Below, piece after piece: positions 1-7,224 of a stretch of DNA of 16,810 nt (positions within the stretch are counted from its first letter, which is position 1; each line of letters opens with the position of its first letter). The notes beneath the pieces were generated by a model. That model saw only the letters and a list, made by a program, of their open reading frames with translations, did no database searches and had not been told where the DNA came from. This DNA is from Armatimonadota bacterium (lineage in GTDB: Bacteria > Armatimonadota > Zipacnadia > Zipacnadales > FEN-943): NCBI GenBank assembly GCA_026419655.1, contig JANZZA010000423.1, positions 1-16,810 of the forward strand. The letters run 5' to 3'. The position numbers and the translations under genes were made by a program.

Positions 1-93
1 GACATGGCCGCCATCGAGGCGATGAACGAAAACAAGCGCATCATAGACCCCGACTTCGCTGAATGGGACCTGCCCTACGAACAAATTCAGTAG
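1..93 (+). CDS. C-terminal fragment of an unidentified protein (5' end outside window)
   Basis: Frame 1 is open from the first base to a TAG at 91-93 and gives 30 residues, starting DMAAIEAMNENKRI and ending EWDLPYEQIQ. The composition is hydrophilic and protein-like, with no frame break. I do not recognise the family from so short a tail. The region behind it is repeat DNA, so this is the last gene of its unit. It could be a chance open frame at the window edge, but the residue pattern looks like real coding sequence. Confidence 0.5.
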   Translation, partial: DMAAIEAMNENKRIIDPDFAEWDLPYEQIQ

Positions 94-374
94 GTAGACA
101 AAGCCTTATCTGATTTGGATTGGCGGCCGACCGGATCCTGCCCACGCTTGCGTGCTGCCTGGAGGGTCCTCCCATACGCTGTGCCAGCCGCCCAACTGCG
201 TGCTCTCAGGGCTGCCAGCGTAGGGGAGTCCTGCTTTTCTTCGGAGAGTGTTGCATAAGTTGCTTTCCCCCACTCCGTGCACCACCGCCGGTAAGGTGGG
301 CGGACACACAGGGTCGGGCACTTTCTTCACTCTGGATAAGTCAACGCCAGGTTTTCCTACAGTCCCCCGAATTG
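94..374. other. Non-coding stretch, probably further decayed family 1 repeat
   Basis: No convincing gene is present; the open frames here have no ribosome binding site and protein-unlike composition. A sequence near 242-256 (GGAGAGTGTTGCATA) resembles the left end of the family 1 elements (GGAGACTGTTGCAAAA). GTTTTCCTACAGTCCCCC near 350-368 resembles their right end. The distance between them is close to the length of the better copy at 516-642. The similarity is weak and could be chance. Confidence 0.3.
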
Positions 375-515
375 TCAGGCCGCGGGAGCAAGAGGGGAAC
401 GACCTCCCGGCCGGTGCGACATCGTCCGGTACTGCCGAAGAGTGTGTCATATACATGCCGGCCGACTTCGTGGCTCACACTTCTTCGCTGGATTGGCTAT
501 GGCAGAAGCTTCTTA
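375..515 (+). repeat. Family 1 repeat, B-type segment, heavily diverged
   Basis: Matches to the B-type copy at 7811-8019 occur in the same order. CAGGCCGCGGGAGCAAGAGG stands for CAGGCAGGAAAGAGTAAGGC, GTCATATACATGCC for CACTTATACATGACC, and GGCAGAAGCTTCTTACAG for TGCAGGAACTTTTCC. The distance from the first to the last landmark is about 130 bp in both. It joins directly onto the A-type segment that follows. It has no coding capacity. Confidence 0.4.
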
Positions 516-642
516 CAGAGACTGTTGCAGAACCCGGCGCCCCCTTACCTGGACCGAGGAGAGTGTACAACTCCTTATGACTGCCCCTTTACCTGCGATT
601 TCCTGTGGCGTTGTAGACAGTGACTTTCGCAACAGTCTCCTA
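516..642 (+). repeat. Family 1 repeat, A-type segment with inverted ends
   Basis: GAGACTGTTGC (518-528) and GCAACAGTCTC (629-639) form a perfect 11-bp inverted repeat about 100 bp apart. The interior GGACCGAGGAGAGTGTACAA, then CCCTTTACCTGCGATTTCCT, recurs near 15020-15085 (GAACGGGGAGAGTGTACAA, TTTTACCTGCGAGCGCAT) and near 16098-16155. No open frame is conserved among the copies, so it is a non-coding element. Confidence 0.65.
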
Positions 643-724
643 CGCAAAGACCCACTTGTCTGACGCCGTCCCACAACGCCGGGATTTTGGATATAGCATT
701 CACGCTGCTGCTGTAAAGGCGGGG

Positions 725-950
725 GCAGTATTTGGTTGCCTGGGGATTTTGTTTCAGGCAGGTAAGAGCAAGGCGTAGAGCGTATAGAATCGCCTTTCGT
801 GACTGTCCCGAGATCGGGTGTTGGCCTATGCAGGGCCACAAAACTGCGTAGCTTTGTGTGCCTGGTCTTCTGCCGCGATTCTACCGGGAATCGCATCTGA
901 AGGCGGTGCAGAGGCTTTTGCCAGAGTCCCATTAGAAAACCGAATACTCC
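725..950 (+). repeat. Family 1 repeat, B-type element with terminal inverted repeats
   Basis: The right end TTAGAAAACCGAATACTCC (932-950) is identical to the right end at 8001-8019. The left end GCAGTATTTGGTTGCC (from 725) is its imperfect inverse, with about 14 of 21 positions matching. Inside, TTTCAGGCAGGTAAGAGCAAGGC matches TTTCAGGCAGGAAAGAGTAAGGC of the copy at 7811-8019. The central part is more diverged. No clear target duplication flanks it. The promoter of the next gene begins 18 bp beyond its right end. Confidence 0.7.
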
Positions 951-967
951 CAGAGGCACAGGGTTAG

Positions 968-996
968 TTGACAGACTGGTCCGTTATGTGTATTTT
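968..996 (+). promoter_or_regulatory. Sigma-70-type promoter for the exported protein at 1054
   Basis: A perfect -35 box TTGACA lies at 968-973. After a 17-bp spacer comes TATTTT at 991-996, which matches 4 of 6 consensus -10 bases. Transcription would start near 1003, leaving a leader of about 50 nt that contains the GGAGG ribosome binding site at 1041-1045. The promoter makes a start codon at 988 impossible and fixes the start at 1054. It lies just outside the repeat that ends at 950. Confidence 0.6.
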
Positions 997-1053
997 GCTG
1001 GGCAGGAGAGTTGCCGGTCTGTATGGGTTAATACAAGGTGGGAGGCGGCGACA

Positions 1054-1974
1054 ATGCCATGGCGATGCGTGTGGTGCTTATCCTCGTTTATGGCTGTCTT
1101 AACCGCTGCTAATTTCTGGCTTGGGCTTTTGTGCGGTAGTCCCCCCGTCAAGGCCGATGAGACCATCGAGGTGTCCTGTTTCGAGCGGCGGGGCGAGTGG
1201 TACGTACCTGCGGTCCAGGTTTTTTCCAATTTTAGCTGTCGCGTCTGGTGGAAGGCAGGCTACAGCGCGGTCGTCCTGAGGCGGGCGGTGCGGGAAGCGG
1301 AAGCGGCTGGTGCGGGGACCTACGAGTGGACAGCACGGGAAGTGTGGGCCACGCAGCTTTCTGCTGCGACTCGTGGGCCGCGGTGGGGACCAGCGTATGA
1401 GTACGAAGGCCCACCCGAAGGAGCGGAAATACTCTGGAATGCTTGTGTGGTTCGGGACGGCACTGGGTTCGTAGCGCTGCGGCGCGTCTGTGAAGCGCTG
1501 GGGCTGGACGTGGAGAGCACGGGCGGTTCCAGCGACGGACCACCGTGGGAAATCAGCGGCTATGTCAACAAGCAATCGGACGTGGGAGATTGGGCCGTCG
1601 GCGAGCGCCAGCAGGGCAGCGAGGGATTGTTGGTCACTGTCCGGTTAGTTCGCCGGACCGCGTGGGAGGAAGCGCCGCTGCCGACAGAGCCTGAGCCGTC
1701 GGACGTGCCTGGTCTTAGTGCTATGCCGGCGCCAGGGTTGGGCTTCCCCGTCATTACGGCTACAAACGACACAAAGTACACGCTGTACCTGTACCTGAAG
1801 GGACCAGAACAGCATTCATGGAGCATGGCTCCAGGAGAGTCGATTACTGAGACGATAGAGCCAGGAAAGTATAAGTATTTCGCCACCGTAAAGCGGCAGT
1901 ACGTTCGGCCGGCGTCCGGCTACTACAGTTTTAAAGAAGATGTGAGGTACGAGTGGAGGTTTTACATCCGATAG
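1054..1974 (+). CDS. Exported protein with copper-amine-oxidase-like N-terminal segment and C-terminal beta domain
   Basis: The protein has 306 residues. The ATG at 1054 has GGAGG 8 nt upstream; the longer open frame from 988 overlaps the promoter. Residues 1-34 look like a signal peptide, with a hydrophobic core at 10-27 and possible cleavage after VKA (34). Residues 131-155 (VVRDGTGFVALRRVCEALG) fit the repeat pattern of the copper amine oxidase N-terminal-like family, which in bacteria is found on cell-surface proteins and is usually not enzymatic. A Pro/Glu-rich linker spans 206-230. Residues 233-306 contain TLYLYLKGPEQHSWSMAPGE and EPGKYKYFATV, typical of a small beta-sandwich. The role is probably extracellular or cell-envelope binding, but the exact function is unknown. 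The next gene is convergent. Confidence 0.85.
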   Translation: MPWRCVWCLSSFMAVLTAANFWLGLLCGSPPVKADETIEVSCFERRGEWYVPAVQVFSNFSCRVWWKAGYSAVVLRRAVREAEAAGAGTYEWTAREVWATQLSAATRGPRWGPAYEYEGPPEGAEILWNACVVRDGTGFVALRRVCEALGLDVESTGGSSDGPPWEISGYVNKQSDVGDWAVGERQQGSEGLLVTVRLVRRTAWEEAPLPTEPEPSDVPGLSAMPAPGLGFPVITATNDTKYTLYLYLKGPEQHSWSMAPGESITETIEPGKYKYFATVKRQYVRPASGYYSFKEDVRYEWRFYIR

Positions 1975-2071
1975 GCCCGCGCTGACCGGCGAGGCAACTA
2001 CGGGGCAGGGCAGCTATTGCTTGCTCGCCAGGCGCCTACCGGGTAGAAAGTCTAACGCGGCCGCGCCGGCG

Positions 2072-3139
2072 CTATACGTCGAAGCTTGGAAAGCCCGATG
2101 GCAGGAAATGGCGGACGTACTGGGCATGGGCGAAGCGGTCGGTCATGCCGGCCACGTAGTCGCAAACAAGTCTTGCGCGTAGTTTCTGGTCCCCCGGAGG
2201 TTCTCCGACGACCTGGCGCAAAGCCTCATCGCTGCTCATGTAAAAGTCAAATAGCTGCTGCACGACACCTCTGACCTTGCGCCGCTCGTCTTCCAAAAGT
2301 GGCGAATGGTACACTCGCTCGTCCATGAAGTGCATGAGAACCTTGCTGGCGTGAGCTACTTCCTCGCTCATGGCCAGGCGCGGCGAGTCGAGGGAATGCT
2401 CTATCACGTCCAGGACCATGCGGCCGACGCGCTGGCTGTGGCGCCGGCCCAGGATTTGTAGTACTTCCTCGGGCAGGTCTTCCTCCCGCAGGACGCCCGT
2501 CCTCAAACAGTCGTCCAGGTCGTGGTTGAGGTAGGCAATCTGGTCGGCGACGCGAACGACCTGGGCTTCTAGGCTAGGGGCCGGCCCCTCGGAGAGATAT
2601 TCACTGGGACTGCGGAGAGCCTTTGGATGGGCCAGGATGCCCTCGCGCACCTCGTGCGTCAGATTTAGCCCCTGACCGCTGCGCTCAAGCACGTCCACCA
2701 CACGAAGACTGTGCTCGGCGTGATGGAAATGGGCGTCGGGGTCATGCGCGCGGTAGGCCACGTCGAGGGCTTCTTCGCCGCAGTGGCCGAAGGGCGTATG
2801 ACCCACGTCATGGGCTAAGGCTATGGCCTCGGTAAGTTCCTCATTGAGTCGAAGAGCTTTGGCTATGGTACGGGCGATTTGGGCAACTTCGAGGGTATGG
2901 CTCAGGCGCGTGCGTAGATGGTCTTCGCGCGGCGAGAAGAAGACCTGTGTTTTGTGGGCGAGGCGGCGGAAGGCCCGGCATAGGTGGATTATCCGGTCCC
3001 GGTCGCGCTGATAGCAGGTCCGCACCGGGCACGGCTCTTCCGGCCGCAGCCTGCCCCGCGACTTTGCCGAAAGCTGCGCATAAGGACTCAGATATTCGGC
3101 TTCCCAGGCCTCGGTGCGCTCACGGATTGTCCCACTCAC
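2072..3139 (-). CDS. dgt: Deoxyguanosinetriphosphate triphosphohydrolase (HD-superfamily dNTPase)
   Basis: The protein has 355 residues. It hydrolyses dGTP (in this family often other dNTPs) to the nucleoside plus triphosphate in the cytoplasm, limiting nucleotide pools. The family signature is complete. RDRDRIIHLCRAFRRLAHKT (45-64) is followed by the metal ligands His81 (RLSHTLEV), His110-Asp111 (ALAHDVGHTPFGHCGEE) and Asp199 (RVADQIAYLNHDLDD). It is the short form, like those of Bacillota and actinobacteria, not the roughly 500-residue E. coli Dgt. The GTG start overlaps the glyS stop in GTGA (3136-3139), which suggests translational coupling. The neighbourhood glyQ-glyS-dgt resembles the dnaG-rpoD region of some Clostridia, but dnaG and rpoD do not follow here. 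The substrate preference cannot be read from sequence. Confidence 0.93.
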   Translation of the reverse strand: MSGTIRERTEAWEAEYLSPYAQLSAKSRGRLRPEEPCPVRTCYQRDRDRIIHLCRAFRRLAHKTQVFFSPREDHLRTRLSHTLEVAQIARTIAKALRLNEELTEAIALAHDVGHTPFGHCGEEALDVAYRAHDPDAHFHHAEHSLRVVDVLERSGQGLNLTHEVREGILAHPKALRSPSEYLSEGPAPSLEAQVVRVADQIAYLNHDLDDCLRTGVLREEDLPEEVLQILGRRHSQRVGRMVLDVIEHSLDSPRLAMSEEVAHASKVLMHFMDERVYHSPLLEDERRKVRGVVQQLFDFYMSSDEALRQVVGEPPGDQKLRARLVCDYVAGMTDRFAHAQYVRHFLPSGFPSFDV

Positions 3140-5235
3140 GCCAGTACCACCTCACGAAAATCTGCCAGCAGGTGAAAGGTTTTTTCCACTTCCGTCAGCA
3201 GCGCCAGGCGGTTGGCCCGAAGGAAGGCATCCTCGTGCATGACAAGTACGTCGTCGAAGAACTTGTCTAAGACGGGAGCCAGGCCAACCGCGGCTTCCCA
3301 AAGGCCTTCCCAGGTGCTCAGCTCCCGGCAGCGCTCCATTTGTGACCGGGCCCGCTTTACTGCCTGGGCGAGGGCAAACTCGGCGTCCTCCACGAGGAGC
3401 TTCTCGTCCACCTTGGGGGCTGCCTGGTCGCGCGCCGGCCGCAGAATGTTTGTGACCCTCTGGCCACTGAGGACGACGTGTTCCCATTCAGGGTCGTTGA
3501 GTTTCGACTGCAAAAGCACGGCCCGGCCCCAGGCCTCCACAAAGTCCGTCCAGCCGGCGGAATTGACGGCCCGGCTCAGGTCGTAGCGCACCCCAGCTTC
3601 TTGAAGAACCGCGTCCATGCGCTGAGCCGCTAATTCAGCAAGGCCACTCTGCACTTCCTCCAGCGGCGCCAGCCGGCTTTGCCCCACTTGCTCAACCTGC
3701 TCGTAAGCTTCTGCCACCGCTTCAGGGAGGGCATAACGCATCTGCCCGGCCACGGCAATAGCTATCAGCCCCTGCATTTGGCGGCGGAGAGCATAAGGGT
3801 CGGCCGAGCCGCTGGGCCGAAGGCCTAGAGCATAGCAGGCCACGAGGTTATCCAGCCGGTCGGCAGTAGCCAGGAGCCTTCCCGCCAGGCTCTGCGGTGG
3901 CTGGTCGTCGGCACCACGTGGAGCATATTGCTCGGCGATGGCCTGGCATACCGCCGGCAGCTCACCTGAGCGAAGGGCGTACTCGGCCCCGACGATGCCC
4001 TGCAGCTCTCCTAGTTTGGTGTCGGCGATCATCATCGAGACCAGGTCGCACTTGCTCAGTTCCGCCGCGCGGACGGCGTCGGCAATGGCAGCCCTGTCGG
4101 CCTCGACACGCCGGCCCAGCCACTCCACTAACCTCACCAGCCGCTGGGTCTTGTCGTACAAAGTGCCGAGGCCTGCCATGAAAACTACGCGCTTGAGGTC
4201 TTCGATACGCTCTGCCAAGGGCCTCTTGAGGTCTTCGCGCATGTAGAACTCGGCGTCTTCCAGGCGCGGCTCAACCACCCACTCATAGCCGCGGCGCACG
4301 TTTTCCAGCCCCTCCGGGCCGCCGTCACGAAAGGCGATAAAGTACGGCAGCAAGCGACCCTCGTTGCCCTCAACAGCAAAAAATCGCTGATGGCCCTCAA
4401 GCACCTTCACGACAACCGCCGTGGGCAAGTCCAGGAATCGCTCGTCGAAGCGGCCCAGCACCGCGGTTGGGTACTCCAGCATGAAGGCCACTTCAGCCAC
4501 TAATTCATCGTGCAGCCGCGGCCTGCCGCCAACTGAAGCGGCAGCCTCGGCAGCGGCTCCTCTTATCATCCGCTGGCGTTCCTGCTCGTCCACGACCACC
4601 AGGTTTTCACGAAGCTTGCCCTCATACTCTGCCGGAGAGGAAAGGCTGACGGCGCAATTGCCCTGCTGCCTGTGACCGCGGGTGACGCTGCCGGCCTGCA
4701 CGCCGGCGATGCTCACAGGTATCACCTGTTCGCCAAGAAGCGCCACAATCCATCGTACTGGCCGACAAAAGCGGAACTCACCATCTCCCCACCGCATAGT
4801 TTTGGGGAAGGTCAGCCCGGCTACGACCTGCTCAAGTACCTCCGGCAATACCTCCAGCGCCGGACGACCAGGTTCAAGCACCCGCGCAAAAACAAAGGCT
4901 CCTTTTTCGGTCTCGCGTACTTCAAGCGCCTCGACGGGCACGCCGCGGCTTTGAGCAAAGCCCTGGGCGGCCTTCGTCGGCTTTCCATCCGCGTCGAATG
5001 CCTGGGACACAGGCGGTCCCTTGAATTCTTTCTCCACGTCAGGCTGTTGAGTTGCCAGGTCGCTGACGTAGGCCACCAGTCGGCGCGGCGTGCCAAAGGT
5101 TTTTATCAGGCCGTGTTCGAGCCGCGCGCGCCCCAGCCCAGCTTGCAAAAGTTCTCTGAGCTGCTCCAGCGCAGGCAGCACTACCCCGGCAGGTATTTCC
5201 TCGACGCCAATCTCCAAGAGCAGGTCGGCTTTCAT
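3136..5235 (-). CDS. glyS: Glycyl-tRNA synthetase beta subunit
   Basis: The protein has 699 residues, the usual length. With the alpha subunit it forms the alpha2-beta2 enzyme that charges tRNA-Gly; beta supplies most tRNA contacts. The N-terminus MKADLLLEIGVEEIPAG and FGTPRRLVAYV are diagnostic. The C-terminal anticodon-binding part ends FFDDVLVMHEDAFLRANRL, then LLADFREVV, as in known GlyS. The frame is open for another 72 codons upstream to 5451, but that extension reads through a palindromic repeat and is not GlyS-like. The ATG at 5235 is preceded by GGAAGAAGAGAAGAAC and is the right start. The gene lies 206 bp after glyQ, an unusually large gap for this pair. Confidence 0.96.
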   Translation of the reverse strand: MKADLLLEIGVEEIPAGVVLPALEQLRELLQAGLGRARLEHGLIKTFGTPRRLVAYVSDLATQQPDVEKEFKGPPVSQAFDADGKPTKAAQGFAQSRGVPVEALEVRETEKGAFVFARVLEPGRPALEVLPEVLEQVVAGLTFPKTMRWGDGEFRFCRPVRWIVALLGEQVIPVSIAGVQAGSVTRGHRQQGNCAVSLSSPAEYEGKLRENLVVVDEQERQRMIRGAAAEAAASVGGRPRLHDELVAEVAFMLEYPTAVLGRFDERFLDLPTAVVVKVLEGHQRFFAVEGNEGRLLPYFIAFRDGGPEGLENVRRGYEWVVEPRLEDAEFYMREDLKRPLAERIEDLKRVVFMAGLGTLYDKTQRLVRLVEWLGRRVEADRAAIADAVRAAELSKCDLVSMMIADTKLGELQGIVGAEYALRSGELPAVCQAIAEQYAPRGADDQPPQSLAGRLLATADRLDNLVACYALGLRPSGSADPYALRRQMQGLIAIAVAGQMRYALPEAVAEAYEQVEQVGQSRLAPLEEVQSGLAELAAQRMDAVLQEAGVRYDLSRAVNSAGWTDFVEAWGRAVLLQSKLNDPEWEHVVLSGQRVTNILRPARDQAAPKVDEKLLVEDAEFALAQAVKRARSQMERCRELSTWEGLWEAAVGLAPVLDKFFDDVLVMHEDAFLRANRLALLTEVEKTFHLLADFREVVLA

Positions 5236-5332
5236 GTTCTTCTCTTCTTCCAACCGATCGGCCGTACTTATCTTCTTGAACTTCTTCCTGGGCCGCCCGG
5301 CAAAGACATCCGGTCTTTTCTCCCACCTCTCC

Positions 5333-5394
5333 TTTTGGGAAAGCCCTTTGAAAAGGGTTCTCCCGCAGACTCCCTTACGAAACTTTTCCTCTCT
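5333..5394 (+). repeat. Family 2 palindromic repeat between glyQ and glyS
   Basis: GGGAAAGCCCTTT (5337-5349) and AAAGGGTTCTCCC (5352-5364) pair at 11 of 13 positions around a 2-nt loop. A tail ACTCCCTTACGAAACTTTTCC follows. Arms and tail match the copies at 8922-8982 and 11352-11416. It is antiparallel to glyQS transcription and lies inside the operon. It could reduce glyS expression or act as an mRNA processing site; the sequence does not show which. Confidence 0.75.
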
Positions 5395-5441
5395 TTTCTG
5401 CCGGCATGCGGTGTTCCTGTACACAGGCCCGGCTGGTTGGT

Positions 5442-6332
5442 CTAATGGCACCGGCCGGAATCGGCCGCGGGCAGAAGTGGGAAGCCCAGTTCTCCGCGGC
5501 TCTTGAGGTAGGCTTCGGCGACACCTCTGGCAAGCTTGCGGATGCGCTCGATAAGGGTCGCCCGCTCGCTAACGCTGACGGCGCCGCGGGAGTCGAGCAG
5601 GTTAAAGGTGTGGGAGCACTTGAGCACATAATCGTAGGCTGGCAAGGGAAGGCCCCGCTGGATAAGGCGCTGGGCCTCGGCCTCGTATTCTGCGAAAGCG
5701 GCTGCGAGCATTGCGGTATCGGCCTCTTCAAAGTTGTACACGGAAAACTCTCGCTCCTGGGCGTAGAACAGCTCGCCGTAGGTTATTGTGTCGTTCCACT
5801 TGATTTGTCGGTAGTCGCGGACGCCCTGAAGGTACATGGCCAGGCGCTCAGGGCCGTAGGTAAGCTCGACAGCGACGGGCTTGCAGGGCAGGCCCCCCAT
5901 CTGCTGGAAGTAAGTGAACTGAGTAATCTCCATGCCGTCGAGCCATACTTCCCAGCCGACGCCCGCCGCCCCAAGAGAAGGCGACTCCCAATCGTCCTCG
6001 ACGAAGCGGATGTCATGCTCTCGCAGATTGAGGCCGAGGGCCTCAAGGCTGGCCAGATAAGTGTCCTGGATTTCGTCCGGCGAGGGCTTGATGATGACCT
6101 GGTACTGGAAATAACGCTGAAGACGATAGGGATTCTCCCCGTAGCGGCCGTCGGTGGGACGGCGCGAGGGCTGGACGTAAGCGACGCGCCACGGCTCCGG
6201 CCCGAGGGAACGCAGGAAGGTATCGGGTGACATGGTGCCCGCACCGACCTCAAGGTCGTAGGGCTGACTTATTATGCATCCTTGCTCGGCCCAAAAAGCG
6301 TCCAGGCGCGCTAGTAGTTGCTGGAAAGTCAT
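5442..6332 (-). CDS. glyQ: Glycyl-tRNA synthetase alpha subunit
   Basis: The protein has 296 residues, the normal length. It is the catalytic class II subunit that activates glycine with ATP. Signature stretches are GCIISQPYDLEVGAGTMSP (18-36), RVAYVQPSRRPTDGRYGENP (49-68), RYFQYQVIIKPSP (73-85) and GWEVWLDGMEITQFTYFQQM (126-145). The C-terminal helical part includes KCSHTFNLLDSRGAVSVSER. The ATG at 6332 has a GGGAG about 10 nt upstream. It follows the sigma factor gene after 75 bp that hold a strong hairpin, so it may have its own promoter or rely on read-through. There is no room for a T-box leader. Confidence 0.97.
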   Translation of the reverse strand: MTFQQLLARLDAFWAEQGCIISQPYDLEVGAGTMSPDTFLRSLGPEPWRVAYVQPSRRPTDGRYGENPYRLQRYFQYQVIIKPSPDEIQDTYLASLEALGLNLREHDIRFVEDDWESPSLGAAGVGWEVWLDGMEITQFTYFQQMGGLPCKPVAVELTYGPERLAMYLQGVRDYRQIKWNDTITYGELFYAQEREFSVYNFEEADTAMLAAAFAEYEAEAQRLIQRGLPLPAYDYVLKCSHTFNLLDSRGAVSVSERATLIERIRKLARGVAEAYLKSRGELGFPLLPAADSGRCH

Positions 6333-6356
6333 TTACATTCCACTCCCAAACGCCAA

Positions 6357-6383
6357 CGAAGGGCGGGCCAGGCCCGCCCTTCG
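6357..6383 (-). terminator. GC-rich hairpin after the sigma factor gene, possible terminator
   Basis: CGAAGGGCGGGCC (6357-6369) and GGCCCGCCCTTCG (6371-6383) are perfectly complementary, with one base between them. The hairpin starts 24 bp after the sigma factor stop. Only TTGGCGTTT follows on the minus strand, so the U-tract of a standard intrinsic terminator is missing. It may be a weak terminator or a processing hairpin ahead of glyQ. Confidence 0.5.
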
Positions 6384-6407
6384 CGAAGGCTCGGCGACCG
6401 TACAGGA

Positions 6408-7103
6408 TTATACTACTTGCGTGGCATCGCGGCCACCGTGAGCGAAGTCGGGCGCCACTTGCGGGAACTTGCGGCGGATGCGCGAAAGCGCGTTGTCTAT
6501 TGACTTGACCTTGCAGGACAGCTCCTGCGCCATCTCGCGGTACGACTTGCCGCGCCGGTACTCCGCCAGCACTTCCCACTCGAAGGGCGAGAGTTGGTCG
6601 CGGAGAGCCTGGTTGATATCCTTGGCCCCGGCCGCTCCGCAGACTACATCCTCGGGGTCATTAGCCCCGCCCACCAGCAATGTCTCTTCCAGCGTGCGAG
6701 CGTCGTCATCTCCGTGAGGCGATACATCGAGCGATACGGAGGTGTTGAGGGGGATTTGTTTCTGCCTCGTTGCCGCCTTGATGGCCGAAATCATCTGGCG
6801 CTGGATGCAGACTTTAGCGAAGGAGGCAAAAGATGTGTGGTGTTGGGGCGAAAAGTCAGTGATCGCTTCCCAAAGGCCAATCATGCCGATCTGCATGAGG
6901 TCGTCCCGCTCTGCTCCGACGAGGAAGTAGGAATTGACTTTCGCCCGCACCAGTCCGCGGTACTTGTACAGCAGGTACTCACACGCGTCCACGTCGCCTT
7001 CCTGTTGCACCCGCCTCACTAGCTCTTCGTCGGACATTGGCTCGTAGTGCAGGCCCTGCTTCGTCGCAGCCACTTGCCTGAAATACTCCCCGGCGTTGAC
7101 CAT
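6408..7103 (-). CDS. RNA polymerase sigma factor of the SigH/Spo0H type
   Basis: The protein has 231 residues. It directs RNA polymerase to a subset of promoters; in Bacillus, SigH (Spo0H) acts at the entry to stationary phase and sporulation. Region 2 spans about 43-120. YLLYKYRGLVRAKVNSYFL and ERDDLMQIGMIGLWEAITDF form the core-binding part. FASFAKVCIQRQMISAIKAA and TRQKQIPLN are close to the SigH pattern. Region 4 (about 165-213) has LSPFEWEVLAEYRRGKSYRE and KVKSIDNALSRIRRKF, the typical SigH helix-turn-helix. The ATG at 7103 follows GAGGTG. No anti-sigma gene is adjacent; the upstream neighbour is CvpA-like. Whether the organism sporulates cannot be told from this gene. Confidence 0.9.
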   Translation of the reverse strand: MVNAGEYFRQVAATKQGLHYEPMSDEELVRRVQQEGDVDACEYLLYKYRGLVRAKVNSYFLVGAERDDLMQIGMIGLWEAITDFSPQHHTSFASFAKVCIQRQMISAIKAATRQKQIPLNTSVSLDVSPHGDDDARTLEETLLVGGANDPEDVVCGAAGAKDINQALRDQLSPFEWEVLAEYRRGKSYREMAQELSCKVKSIDNALSRIRRKFPQVAPDFAHGGRDATQVV

Positions 7104-7224
7104 GGGTCACCTCGCCTGCTCGGTTGGGTTCACCGCCCATCCCCTTGGCGCAAACACACGCGCCCCGCGCAGCGCTCAAGGCCACACCGTCACAGCCGGC
7201 CGGCGCTCATTCCCCGGTTGCCAA

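Noticed and set aside
516..642. Integron attC site or CRISPR-like array
   Set aside because: No attC core motifs, no integrase, and no regular spacer-repeat pattern; the inverted ends fit a MITE-like element better.
106..663. Several overlapping open frames of 60-167 codons on both strands
   Set aside because: No ribosome binding sites, protein-unlike composition, and they overlap the repeat segments.
1975..2071. Terminator between the convergent exported-protein and dgt genes
   Set aside because: Only a loose GGCGAG...CTCGCC pairing and a GC-rich stretch at 2057-2072 are visible, with no U-tract.
5236..5451. Longer glyS start at 5451
   Set aside because: The extension reads through a palindromic repeat and its sequence is unlike GlyS; the known N-terminus begins at 5235.
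6333..6407. T-box riboswitch upstream of glyQ, as in Bacillota
   Set aside because: Only 75 bp separate the sigma factor stop from the glyQ start; the space holds one simple hairpin and no T-box consensus.
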